Assembly (NCBI GenBank): GCA_032821775.1
Contig: JAVLRN010000005.1
Span: 744,001 to 808,000, forward strand
DNA from: Sanguinoderma infundibulare
Lineage: Eukaryota > Basidiomycota > Agaricomycetes > Polyporales > Polyporaceae
Direction of reading: 5' to 3'
DNA: 64,000 bases
Position numbers and translations under genes: made by a program. The notes under the pieces were generated by a model. That model saw nothing but the letters and a program-made list of their open reading frames with translations. It did not search any database and was not told the origin of the DNA. Below are positions 11,601 to 25,570 of this stretch, in pieces (position 1 is the first letter of the stretch; the number at the start of each line of letters is the position of its first letter).

Positions 11601-13396
11601 GTTCTGCCTCACCCAATGGCCAAGGTTCCAGGTTGCAGTGAGAATAAACACATTCCACTGGAAGGTTATCACACTCATTAAGCCAAAACAGGGCTTGAGA
11701 GTGTGCTGCCTCCTGCAGAAAGGTCTGTGACCCATGCTGAAGCCACTGGGCATGAAAGTACTTCTGAAGCCTGTTCTGAGAATCAGGTCTCTCAAAGAAG
11801 TAATTGATCTTGCAAAACCTAGAATAGACATTAGTAATGAATAAATGTTATTACAATGCAGGGCATAACCATTTCTGGGTTGCAAGACCATTTTTGCACC
11901 AAGTTGAAGTAGTGGCAGCATGCTTTGCCCTACTGTGATGAGTGTCTTCCCCAGGGTTGACAATAACCACATCTCCAGCCTGTCTTTGTGATTAGAAACT
12001 ATACCAGAAAAGCAAAAAGGTGACACACTGAATATGTAGTCCCATCAAGGACCACAGACTTGTACACCTGAGAGTCCAAGGACTTCTCTCCCCACTCTAT
12101 GACCTTAGGATCCTCTTTGTGCACTGGCCAAAGAGAGACCCCAGGGTGAGCAGCACTTTTCCCATCCTCTGACATTGCCACAACATGCAAAGGCTGGGAA
12201 AATAGCCTCTGTGCAATAGCACCCACCCTTGGGGTCATAACAGTGCCTGGCTCTCCCATGCAAAATGCAGCCAAAAGAGATGGATACAACTCCTGAATAA
12301 CAGGTGATTGCACCAGCTGCTGAACAAGTCCAGCATTCTCCTCAGACCAGTTAGTGAGGACTGTGCGCAGGTATTCAACCTACATTAAGAATTGAGATTA
12401 GCAAGAGTAACCAGTAAATGTGAAAATGAACTTTCAGAGGATGTGGAGGTGAGATCCTCTCTTGAGAAGGTGTGGAAAAGTGGTGGGCACTGGTCTCTAT
12501 GCTGGGCAAAGAGCTGCTTGAGCAAACCATCCACTGATATATCTGGAGTCTCCAGAAGGGTGGAGAGAAAGTTGTGGAACAGTTGGTGATGCATCTGTAA
12601 GCTCCTGTAGTGGGGGGCATATGGAGGAGCTGGGCTTTGAAGTATGTACCATCCATGTTGTGTAAGGAGGTAGATTTTCCTATACAAAACCTCAAAAGCC
12701 AATACATTGAATTGCTACTTCAGCACTTACTGATCCAGACCATAGGATTGGCCTTCCTTGGAAATCCAATGGATATTGCATTCCAATACTGAGGACAGAT
12801 GAACCAGGGAAGGTGTTGCCTGTTTGCCTACACCGTCCAATGGACTGGCCCCATCATAGTAGGGGCGGACAAAGCCAGTCCCAACCCAATCGTCTGAGAC
12901 CTCCTCAGTAAGGAGATCCATAGCAGGGACAAACTCCTTTGTGACCCGATTGAAAATAGAGAAGTCATCCAAAAGTCGGACAGGGACATCATCAACCTCA
13001 TTTTTGTCATCGGAATCTTGGGCTGATTCACCCGGGATGATCAGGTCATCAGCTTCTAGGAGCTCGTCACCCGTCAGGATGTAATGGGTCTGTGGGACTT
13101 GAATAGAAGGTCAGCACAGAGACAATCTTTGACCAATAGGTATATCATGTACCAGAAACGCTAGAACGACAATAGTAATGAGCATTGTCCCAAAACAGAG
13201 ACAAAACTTACATACATCTTCTGTGGCCGCTGTGGTATCTCAACCCATACTGATGGCTCAGGCCGTGTGGCTGCAATTAGACATTCAGTGAGTGTCATTT
13301 GATGTATCAAGAGAGAAGCCGGGGCCTACCCGTAGATGCTCCTGTGCGAGCCTTTTTCGCGGCAGAGCCGCCTGGAGTGGGCTGGACCCGTTTCAT
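8635..13396 (-). CDS. DNA (cytosine-5)-methyltransferase, DNMT1 type (RFTS-BAH-BAH-MTase)
   Basis: Enzymes of this type put methyl groups on cytosine, mostly as maintenance methylation of CpG. Domains in order: an RFTS-like region (VPVRLLDDFSIFNRVTKEF, HLSSVLECNIHWI), two BAH-like regions (VVLDGTTYSVGDVVIVNPG; YHVNDFVYHH..IGQIVRIIFGQ) and a C-terminal catalytic domain. The catalytic motifs are intact: motif I LELFAG-AGGLSTGLDLSG split by an intron, motif IV GPPCQSFSRMNHSR with the catalytic Cys (about 10358-10399), motif VI FLLENVDGIL, motif VIII QGRQRVIFLGA and motif X IGNAVPVPLAAAL. The stop is at 8635-8637. The ATG at 13394-13396 gives MKRVQPTPGGSAAKKARTG, but an open stretch just upstream (about 13452-13510, ending VDPEPYD before GTGAGT) splices in frame, so the true start may lie further upstream. 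CpG is almost absent from most of the gene. Confidence 0.9.
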
Positions 13397-13759
13397 CTAA
13401 TCAATTGCGATCAGCATTGGCTACGTTCACATCAACCAGAAGGTTGACTCACGTCGTACGGTTCAGGGTCTACGCCGTAAGATGATCCGGGGGGTTGAGC
13501 CAAAGTCCGAAAACGAGAATAGGGCTAGAGGCGCCTTACAGTGAGGAAATCGAGTATTGGCCTGGACGAGAGCGGTTAGTGGTCGGTGCGGTGACGAAAG
13601 AGGAGCTGGACTGACGAGAGTCGTCGACGTTGTGGTGGATGTTGAACAAGGACGGGCGCTTGTTAGGGGCGTGCTTGTCGGGCTCGGTCACGCACCTCGC
13701 GTCTCTGAAGCCGACCACGATCTTGTCCGCTCCTGCTCGCCCTCGACGCGTCTTTCGCC
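13397..13759. promoter_or_regulatory. Region between divergent methyltransferase and MCM7 starts
   Basis: 363 bases. It holds the MCM7 promoter, the ACGCGT hexamer at 13746, and probably one or more 5' exons of the methyltransferase (a minus-strand open stretch at about 13452-13510 that ends in a good GTGAGT donor). The two transcripts may therefore start very close together. Confidence 0.4.
13746..13751. promoter_or_regulatory. ACGCGT (MCB-like) hexamer beside the MCM7 start
   Basis: ACGCGT, the MluI cell-cycle box bound by MBF/DSC1 in fungi, lies 9 bases before the MCM7 ATG, in the region between MCM7 and the divergent methyltransferase gene. The hexamer also occurs by chance in GC-rich coding sequence here, so this is suggestive only. 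Confidence 0.25.
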
Positions 13760-16546
<2,787 letters not shown>

Positions 16547-16768
16547 ATTCCCATCTGACCCCCCTCCTGACCTGCTCCGTTCTGCTCATCTTTGTAGTCA
16601 TGGCCGCGCGTTTTGCTCTATGCTGTGTGTTGTCTGTCCGTACCGTGCTGTATGATATCGAATATAAATACTCCCTTGTATACGAGACGCGATATTATGA
16701 GGTATACATATTGACCCAACGATCGACGAACAGCACAGAAGTCGCCCGCCCCGCCCCGCCACGGAATG

Positions 16769-19656
16769 CTATCGCGTCTCGGAAGCATGTTCCCAGCTGC
16801 TCCCGCTTCCGCTCCCACTTTCTGGACTTGTCGCGCCCGAGTGGTGCTTCTCCTCGTCGACGGGCGAGTCGGGCTCGTCGCGGTACGGTGCCGTCTCCTT
16901 TCGGCCGCCTCCTGCCGAAGGAGGATCGTCATCGTCCAGGAAACCCGCATGCAGCCCAGTATCCAAGCCTGGAGACCCAACGTGTGGCCGGAGCGCAGTC
17001 TCCTCGTCCGCGTCCTCCTCGTCCGACACCTCGCCGAACGCGTCATACAGCTCCTTCGTCTGCCGCGGGGTGTGCACGCCGCCGCTCGTCCGTCCGACGT
17101 AGCGCAGCGCGACGTCGTCGTCCCCGCGGAGGCTCGAGTAGTTCGCGCGCCGCTTGCGTGCGACGGCCCTGCGCCAGAAGAACAGGCCGGCGCCGATGCC
17201 GAAGAGGACGACGGCGCCGGCGGCGAGGAAGAACCACACCTGGTTGGAGGCGAGCTTTCCGAGGTCTGAGAACCAGCCCTCGTCCGGGGTCGCTGTTATC
17301 GACGGAGAGCCGGCGACGTCCTCCGCGGGCTTGGTCGGGCTGGCTGCGCTGCCCGTAGCCGTGGAGAATGCCGGCTTGTGGTTCTCGCCGTCGGACTCGC
17401 CGTGGTCGCCTGGAAGGTGTTCGGTCGGGCGAGCGTGTGTCTTTGTGCTGGTGGAGGCGGGCGTATCAGAGGACGACGATGGGCCGTTGTCCGTTGTGTC
17501 GGGAGGCAGAGGAGGAAGGACGCTCTCTTCTGTAGGAACGACATACGCCTTGTGTCCCTTCGCGGGGTCCGCCACGGCACCCCACATGGACATGGACCAA
17601 CCGAAAAATACGCCGGTCTGGTCTTCTTTGCGCTGATCGGACACGCGGATGGTCCACTCGCCGACGGGGTTCTCGTCCCTATCATACCCACGTTGTCAAC
17701 ACGGGCAGAGAGACCAACTCTGAATGAGCTTACCAATGCTTGACGGACATGAACGTCCAGCCAGGGAACCCAGTGTTCGCACCATCGCCGTAACGGTGCG
17801 CCGCAAGGACGCTCTTAACGCCATTCGGGCTAACGAGCTCGGCTTCCACGTCGCCACGGCGGGTGTGGGTGATCCATACCTTGACGGTGATATGCTCCAG
17901 AGCGCCGAAGTTATGGTCCCCCAGCACCTCCTTCGTGACAGTCAGTTTGCTCTCGACGCCGTTCTCCGAAATCGGGATGCCGCCTGTGGTGTTCCCGAAC
18001 GCATCCATGGTACCGCCGTTGAGTTGCACTGCCGGGAGATCGATGAATACTTGCGGGTTCACCAGCTTCCATGTTTGCGCAGCTTTCACGAGGTCGACTC
18101 CACTGAGACTGCCATAGCCGTACTTGTAGCTGTAAGGCCGTCCTGCTGCCGTCGTCTCCCAGTCGGGATCATCCGGGTTAACCTGCAGGGCAGTCCGCAC
18201 ACAGAGATGCTGGATATCGCGCCAACCCAGGTCAGGGCTATGAAGTACGGGTCAGACGATCCCTTGACACCCTCACAAAGCCCTACGTACCGGGCTTCTA
18301 GCGCCAATGCGAAGACCCCTGCTGCATTCGGCGCCGCGGCAGAAGTGCCACCGTGTGAATGAGCGCACTTATTCTTGCCCCTGTCGGTAGAAGTCTACAG
18401 AACGAGAGTCATACGACAACACACCATACGAAACTTGGAAATGGACATACAATGTAGTTGCCGCTGCCTGAAGAATAAGCAACGACCAAGTTCGCAGCGC
18501 AAGGTTCGGAGTAGTCCGGGTGGAAGCCTTTGTAGTCGATCGCAGCGACGGTGACCGAGAATATACTGTTCGTGTACCCGTCAAAGTTGCACTGGTCTCC
18601 GCTCCGTCCGCCGTTGCCGCTCGCGAACACAAAGATGGAGCCCTTCCCGCCGCGGCCCTGTTGGACGCCATTGGCCATCGCCTTCTTGATGATATAGCCG
18701 GGGGCCTCCATTGACCTGCCGTCGTCGGGGGGACCCCATGAGCAAGAGTAGATGGACGTGTTCTGGTAGTCGTAGTTGAGGGCCGCAGCCTCGTCTATAT
18801 CCGAGATGGGTCCAGAGAGAATCCGGATGCCGGCGACTTTCGAGTCGTACGCGATGCCGACGCCGCAGACGTCGTTCTTGACGGCGGCGACCTGCCCTGC
18901 GCAGCGGGTGCCGTGGTGGTCGTCGAAGAGGACGGGGGTGGGGAGCTCGACGTGGTCGTTGAAGTCGTAGGAGCCATACGCGTACTGTGCACCGGTTATG
19001 TCTCGGACCCAATACAGGAGCATACGTTAAGGGACACTCACGAAGTTTGCTGCGAGATCATCGCTGGTGTAGTCCAGGCCGTCGTCAACGAACGCGGTGA
19101 TGACGCCCTTGCCGGTGAGGCCCTCCTCCCAGAGGGCGGTGACATTCATCATGTGTTCGGGGAAGTCGTTGTTGACGAGGTGCCATTGCCTCCCGAACTC
19201 CGGGTCTTGCAGTCCGAGGCGCAGGGCGACCTCCTGAGAGGTCTCGACCTTGGGCGGTCGTATGGGCGGAGGGGCACGCTTGGTGCGCTGACGGAGGGTC
19301 TGGGGAAAGACGTTCTTGACAGATGAAGCGATTCTTCGTCGCTGCAATGCGTCTTCCGAACGCGAGGAGAAAGGCGACCTCGCCTCTAGTAGGAGGTCCT
19401 CCACCGAGCGCAGGACCGGGTCCGCGTCCCTCTTGTGCAGCCCCTTCGCTATGCGCACGAGCCAATGATCCGCGAGCTCCCCCGCCTGCTCGACGACCTC
19501 GACGCCCAGTGCGCCCGCAACTTCGGCCAGCGATGCTCCTGCCAGTGGGTCGTGTTCCAATACATAGTAGTCGTGTGTGTTGTAGAAGCGCTTCGCGGGA
19601 GTGACGGCCAAGACAGACTGGATGGCGAGAACGAGAGTGAGGGGAAGGAGACGCAT
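16769..19656 (-). CDS. KEX2: Kexin, Golgi prohormone-processing endoprotease (KEX2)
   Basis: Kexin is a Ca2+-dependent, subtilisin-like protease of the late Golgi that cuts after Lys-Arg in secreted precursors. The start at 19654-19656 opens a signal peptide (MRLLPLTLVLAIQSVLAV). A prodomain follows with a TKR site (RQRTKRAPPP) for self-cleavage. The catalytic triad is present: Asp in ITAFVDDGLDYTSDDLAANF, His in DDHHGTRCAGQVAAVKND and Ser in HGGTSAAAPNAAGVFALALE, with the oxyanion Asn in FVFASGNGGRSGDQC. A P/homo-B domain follows (LEHITVKVWITHTRRGDVEA, GEWTIRVSDQRKEDQTGVFF). Next come a Ser/Thr-rich stalk, one membrane span (VWFFLAAGAVVLFGIGAGLF) and an acidic cytosolic tail to the stop at 16769. 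Domain order and completeness are as expected for a working kexin. Confidence 0.96.
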
Positions 19657-20046
19657 GGAGCGTCGAGAAGCAGCAAAGCGTGCTGCACGAAGAGAGGCAG
19701 GCGAACCTGGCGATGAGGGGTGAAGAAGAGGACAAGATGGCTTTCGCACCAGTGTCGCTTACAGCCAGCACTCCGCCCGCAGTACCGCCCCGCCTAATCC
19801 GGACTTCCAAATGTGTGCGACCATCGTCACACCGTCCATTGCCACAGCATAAGATTCTCGCGCATGTGGTCATTATATTCCCGTCAAGCCTGCTTGGCTT
19901 CTCATCCACATGTTGGACGTCCCGTGCCTTGCGCGTCCCAGAAAACATCACCGAGCTAGAGTGAATGTATTTCAAAAGCAGTTATCGATACAATTCTCAA
20001 CGTGCTTCTTATAATGCCACCACATGTCGACGACGGCCGAAGAACG
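19657..20046. other. Intergenic: KEX2 promoter and MTHFR 3' flank
   Basis: About 390 bases lie between the KEX2 start and the MTHFR stop, both on the minus strand. The open frames here are short and resemble no family. I see no clear TATA box or repeat. Confidence 0.5.
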
Positions 20047-22360
20047 CTATAGTAAATGGTTCTCTCCCTTGAACATAAATGTCCACAGCGCACTGGGGTT
20101 CAGGTAGTCGTGATGTATGAGGCTGACCAGCCAGCGCCTATTCCGGACATCCTCGAGGAGACTGCGCTCCTGCGAGGTCGGAGCGTAGAACGACGCCCAC
20201 TCGTCCCATATTGAGAACGCCTCGGCCTACAAGAACAAGACGTCAGTAGAAGCTTAGATAGCGGCGTACAGGCATACAAACCTTCCACGAGACGAACGAC
20301 TCCTTCTCGATGATCGTCGTTTGTGCAACCTCCTGCCCTGGGAAGACACCCCATGTAACCGCGTTGCGGCCCCCATCAGGCACATTTGTCAACAGCTCGC
20401 CCTGTCCATCAGCGTCAGTACCTGTCATTTAGGCTTGCCCATAACGTTTATACCTTCGCATTGCCCGCAAAGTAGCTGATCCATCCTGCACCCTCGGTTT
20501 CCACCTTCTCCACGATTCTCTCCGCGTCCTTCTGTTCCACAAAGAATTCGACGAAGCACTTCTGGTACACATAACCACCTCGAGGTCCCCAGCCGACGAC
20601 CTCGTCAGTCGAAGGCGCGCCGTTGATAGCGGGCTGTGAGCCGACCGTCCACCACCCTTTCGAAGTCAGCTTCTCTAAATGGGGGAAGATCATCAACGAC
20701 TCCGGTGATAACGGAGTTGATGAAAACGGTGTGGTCGTGATCTTGGAATGCAAATAGCGGAGGAAGAGCGAGGTCAGGTCGCCAACGGTCTTCGGGTTTC
20801 CCCAATGCGATATGGGACTCGTGGCCGCCTTGCTTTGCAGAGCAGAACTTCCCCACCGATCCGTCTCGCCATACGCAGGACTCTTGAAGTCGCCGAAACG
20901 GCCGTTCGGGAAGTCGTCCCAGTCGGCCGCGCTGTTGACCTCGCCTGTGCTTGCGTCGGGTTCAGGCACGGACGTCGCCAGCTCCTTGGTCGCCCTATCT
21001 GCAGCGGCATGCGGCGTCATAGTACGCTCAGGCGGTACGGCATCGTCCTGTAATGAGTTAGCACACAATGCGCTGCTGACATGGACGACGTACAGCAATG
21101 AGCATGTTCGCTGGGCGCGGGCCATCGCCGGCAAAGCCCAAGTTTTCCAGGACACGGATGACACTCTTCTCCAGGTTGAGGGTACAAAAGTGCACACCGT
21201 GGATGCCTGCATCCCGTAACTGCCGGATCATATTCACAGCTAGCACCACGCCGTAATCCTTCACTCTTTGATCGTCGTGCTGCCCCAACACTGTTCAGAA
21301 GCATGGACATAACCGGCTCAAACAGACGTACGCGTATAGGAACAAGTTCGGACATCATTTTGGGTGGGACGCGAGTTGCACAAAGCTTGGTCATGCGGAG
21401 GAAAGAGGCATATGTCTGGATAGGCATGATACCGGGTATGATTGGCACGTTAATGCCTGAGAACATATTGACATCGGGTCAACTCAATTCGAGAATCACA
21501 AGCATAAAAGCGTACCTTTCGCGCGGACCTTCTTGACCCACTGCAAGAAGCCATCGACGTCGTAAAAGAGTTGTGTTACGATAAATTCTGCGCCAGCATC
21601 AATCTTCCCCTTCAGGTGATCGAGTTCGCCGTCTTCGTCCGTCTCCCTATCGGGGTGTCCATCGGGATACGCTGAAGAAGTTTCGGTGGTATCGTGAGTA
21701 CAGGTAGATGCGCTCCCAAGATAATAAAGTAACCTGCCACGCCGACGCAGAAGTGGGCGAACTCGGGGGTCGACTTGATGTATCGAACGAGATCGACGCC
21801 GTGCTGGAAGCGCGAATCCGTAGGAATCCAGTGCTCCGAACCCCTGGGAGGGTCTGCAAGAGCGTATATCAGGAGGTGGTAGGAATGGGCGCGACGATTT
21901 CGGTACCTCCGCGGAGTGCAAGGATGTTCTCGATCCCCCGTTCCTTGGCTTCCTGAACACAGCGCAATTTGAGCGGGCACCACGAAGGTTGCCGAATAAG
22001 GGTAACTTACCCTTAACGCCGCATCCACCGTTCCCTGAACCATATTCGTGCACGTTAAATGGAGAGTCGTATCAATCCCATGTTCGAGCTGGGTAAGGCC
22101 GGCGAGGTCGAGCGAACGGTCCTTGGTCGTTCCACCTGCACCCCAAGTGATGCTGACGGCAAGCGGGTTCAGCGCGACCATGCGGGCGATGCGCGACACC
22201 AGGTTCTCAAAACCCTGCGAGAAGACACGCACGGATGAGCCTAAATCGACGTTGATGACTGGTGCTGCGCCTTCACCTGGTCCGTCTTGGGCGGGAAGAA
22301 CTCGAAGGTGTAAAAGAGCCTGCTTGGATCATGCTGGGCGATCCTGTCTGTGAGCTTCAT
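20047..22360 (-). CDS. MTHFR: Methylenetetrahydrofolate reductase (yeast MET12/MET13 family)
   Basis: The enzyme reduces 5,10-methylene-THF to 5-methyl-THF for methionine synthesis. The start MKLTDRIAQHDPSRLFYTFE, then FFPPKTDQ, is at 22358-22360. The catalytic TIM barrel shows SITWGAGGTTKDRSLDLAGL, HLTCTNM, ILALRGG-like and DPPRGSEHW segments, AGYPDGHPD, AGAEFIVTQLFYDVDGFLQW, NVPIIPGIMPIQTYASFLRM and GIHGVHFCTLNLEKSVIRVL. The eukaryotic C-terminal regulatory domain follows: WDDFPNGRFGDFKSPAYGE, VGWGPRGGYVYQKCFVEFF, NAVTWGVFPGQEVAQTTIIE, ending FKGENHLL at TAG 20047-20049. I cannot say which yeast paralogue it corresponds to. It is divergent from RAB6 with 298 bases between starts. Confidence 0.93.
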
Positions 22361-22658
22361 CGCAGGGACGGTGTAGGACGAGGAGCTGGTGATACAGACG
22401 AGGCAAAGTGCAGATCGCTGCCAGAGACTCCGAGTCCGAGTCGCGCAACGGGCAGTCGGGACGCCGCTCCGGCCTGACCAATGAGATTCAAAGCGCCTAT
22501 CTTATCTACACGACATGCAGACGAGTCGCAAACACTGGCAAACACGCATCTCGCCGTCTGGGACAGCGAGCACGTCGCCGAATACAACACCGCCCGCTCG
22601 CTCGCCCGTTCCTGTTCTCGATCACTTACCTCATTCACGCCTTCCTTGCCTGCCCGTC
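22361..22658. promoter_or_regulatory. Shared promoter region of divergent MTHFR and RAB6 genes
   Basis: 298 bases between the two start codons. GC-rich, with no TATA box seen. It must hold both promoters and 5' UTRs. Confidence 0.4.
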
Positions 22659-23636
<978 letters not shown>

Positions 23637-23868
23637 GCTCCTCTCTCCCGGATGATCGTACATCTCCGTGCTTGCCCTTCTTGCGTGTAATTTCTAAACT
23701 GTGTATACCTTGCTGGCTACCATAATCTTATTCAACCCGGATGTTGTACTCATTACTCAGCAACAATGTCCTATTCATACATCGAGGAATACTTGCTACA
23801 GATTGTGCGCTACGCGTCCAAACATTCCCGACATTACTTCCTGCCAATTGTCGATCCTCAGTTCGTGC

Positions 23869-25311
23869 TCAGCCTCGATTCATGGTGTTGCCAGCGCCTC
23901 TCGGGTGAGTGTCCGTGTATTGGGCCCACGACTCGTCCTTCTGCCTCTTCTCCTCTGCCTGTTCTTCCCCGAAGACGGTGCCATCCCGCTCCGCGTCGAG
24001 AGCGAGTTGCTCTTTCGACGTGAGTTTAGCCTCGGATGCAGGACTGGGAGAGAATAACCGTTAGCCGAAGGGCTTGCGATGTCGTTCTGAAGACGCACCC
24101 TCCGCCCGAGATGATGTTGCCGCGTTGCTGCTCAATCTCGAGGTACTCGTCGACAGTCATGGTCGGCAGGCGGTGATCAGGCTGAAAGACTTGAGCTTGT
24201 AACCTCGCGCGCTCATCCGCATTCGAAGGGAGGATCGTGAATGGTCGCAAAGGCTGCACACAACGAGCCTTCAACGTAGCTCCACAGGCAGGATGCATCC
24301 GAATACTGACCTTTCCCTGTGGATCTAGCAACGGACCCTTACCATCCAGACCACCCCGATTGACCGGTGCGTCCAGCTTCCACATGTCGTCCTCCGCGCG
24401 CTTCTTCGCCACCCGTGGATCCTGTGAAAGCCCACGTTGAGAAGGTGTCGCAGGGGCGTTGCGCAACAGTTCGAGTTCCTGATTTGTGCTTTCCAATTGT
24501 GTCTGCGCTTCTGCGTACATGAAACGCAGAAGCAGGATTACGGCCTCGCGAACGACCTCTTCCGTGTCTGCGTCAGGGTCCGCATTGGAGTCGTTTGATC
24601 TTTGCGAAGGATCGGGAAGAATGGACGCAATGAGCTCGAGGTTGGTGTTGGGTTCGGTAACGCTCTGGCTCGTACGTTTCCGCAAGACCTGTACAGCGTA
24701 AACTTCCCACTAGCGTGCATGCGGACTCAAAGGAGACGCACCTCAATCCTCGCCTTGATGTCCTTTTCCCGCTTGTATTGCTTGATCTTCAGCTCTCTCC
24801 GTTTCGAATGGTCGGTTACTGAAGATGCGGGACGACCGTACAGCGCCTTGTCCTCCTCGGTGATGACCTCATATAGCTCCAGATAGCGGACGAAGGATTG
24901 CAGATACCTCTGCCTACTCGGTGAACTTCGCCGATGGCCCGAGGGATAATTACGAGCGTACCTTGACGTTGCTGATAAAATCTATCCGCTCCTGAGGATC
25001 CGTCGTCCGGACTCGGGAGAGCACTTCGGAGAGGACGTAGGGCACGAGGATGTAGACGAGGTCGCGGGTGGGGATGTCCACGAGCTGCTCATTCGCGCTG
25101 AAGAGCGAGAGCTTGGCCACGCGCGAGCTGCATTGGCGGAGATCGGCGAGCGCAGTCTGTATGAGTTCCTGCACCCGTCTGTGAGCTAAGGAGAAGCTAT
25201 AAGTCATTCCGCACTGACCTGCGTCTCGTCTTCGATCGTTGGTAAGTTCAGCGCCTTCGACGCTGTGGTGAGGGCGCGATGGAATAGCGATGGTAGGGGC
25301 AGCTCCTCCAT
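23869..25311 (-). CDS. TAP42: TAP42/IGBP1 (alpha4), regulator of PP2A-type phosphatases
   Basis: TAP42 binds PP2A, PP4 and PP6 catalytic subunits and links them to TOR signalling. The start at 25309-25311 gives MEELPLPSLFHRALTTASKA. The helical N-terminal domain shows LIQTALADLRQCSSRVAKLS, LVDIPTRDLVYILVPYVLSE and RRELKIKQYKREKDIKARIE. The C-terminal family signature LPTMTVDEYLEIEQQRGNII is present, followed by an acidic, disordered tail ending GAGNTMNRG at TGA 23869-23871. Introns are short. It is divergent from POT1 with 259 bases between starts. Confidence 0.92.
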
Positions 25312-25570
25312 GTCTGCAAAGACGTCGTGGTACGAATTGAAAACGATCTGCGCGATGTGTCCTCGATACGTCTTGGATGCGTCAGACCAGACCAGTCTAC
25401 GGTAAATCGGCGCCTCGGCCCGGTCGACCCGCAGGGCGGCTTGTTTGTCGCGCCAGGACGCGTCGGGGTCGCGTCTTGACCACCACCGCAGGCATACTCT
25501 CCGAGCTGCGCCTCGAGCTCGCCTTTCTCTGCACTGCGTCTATTTCGATACTCGCGCTACGTGCTTGGTC

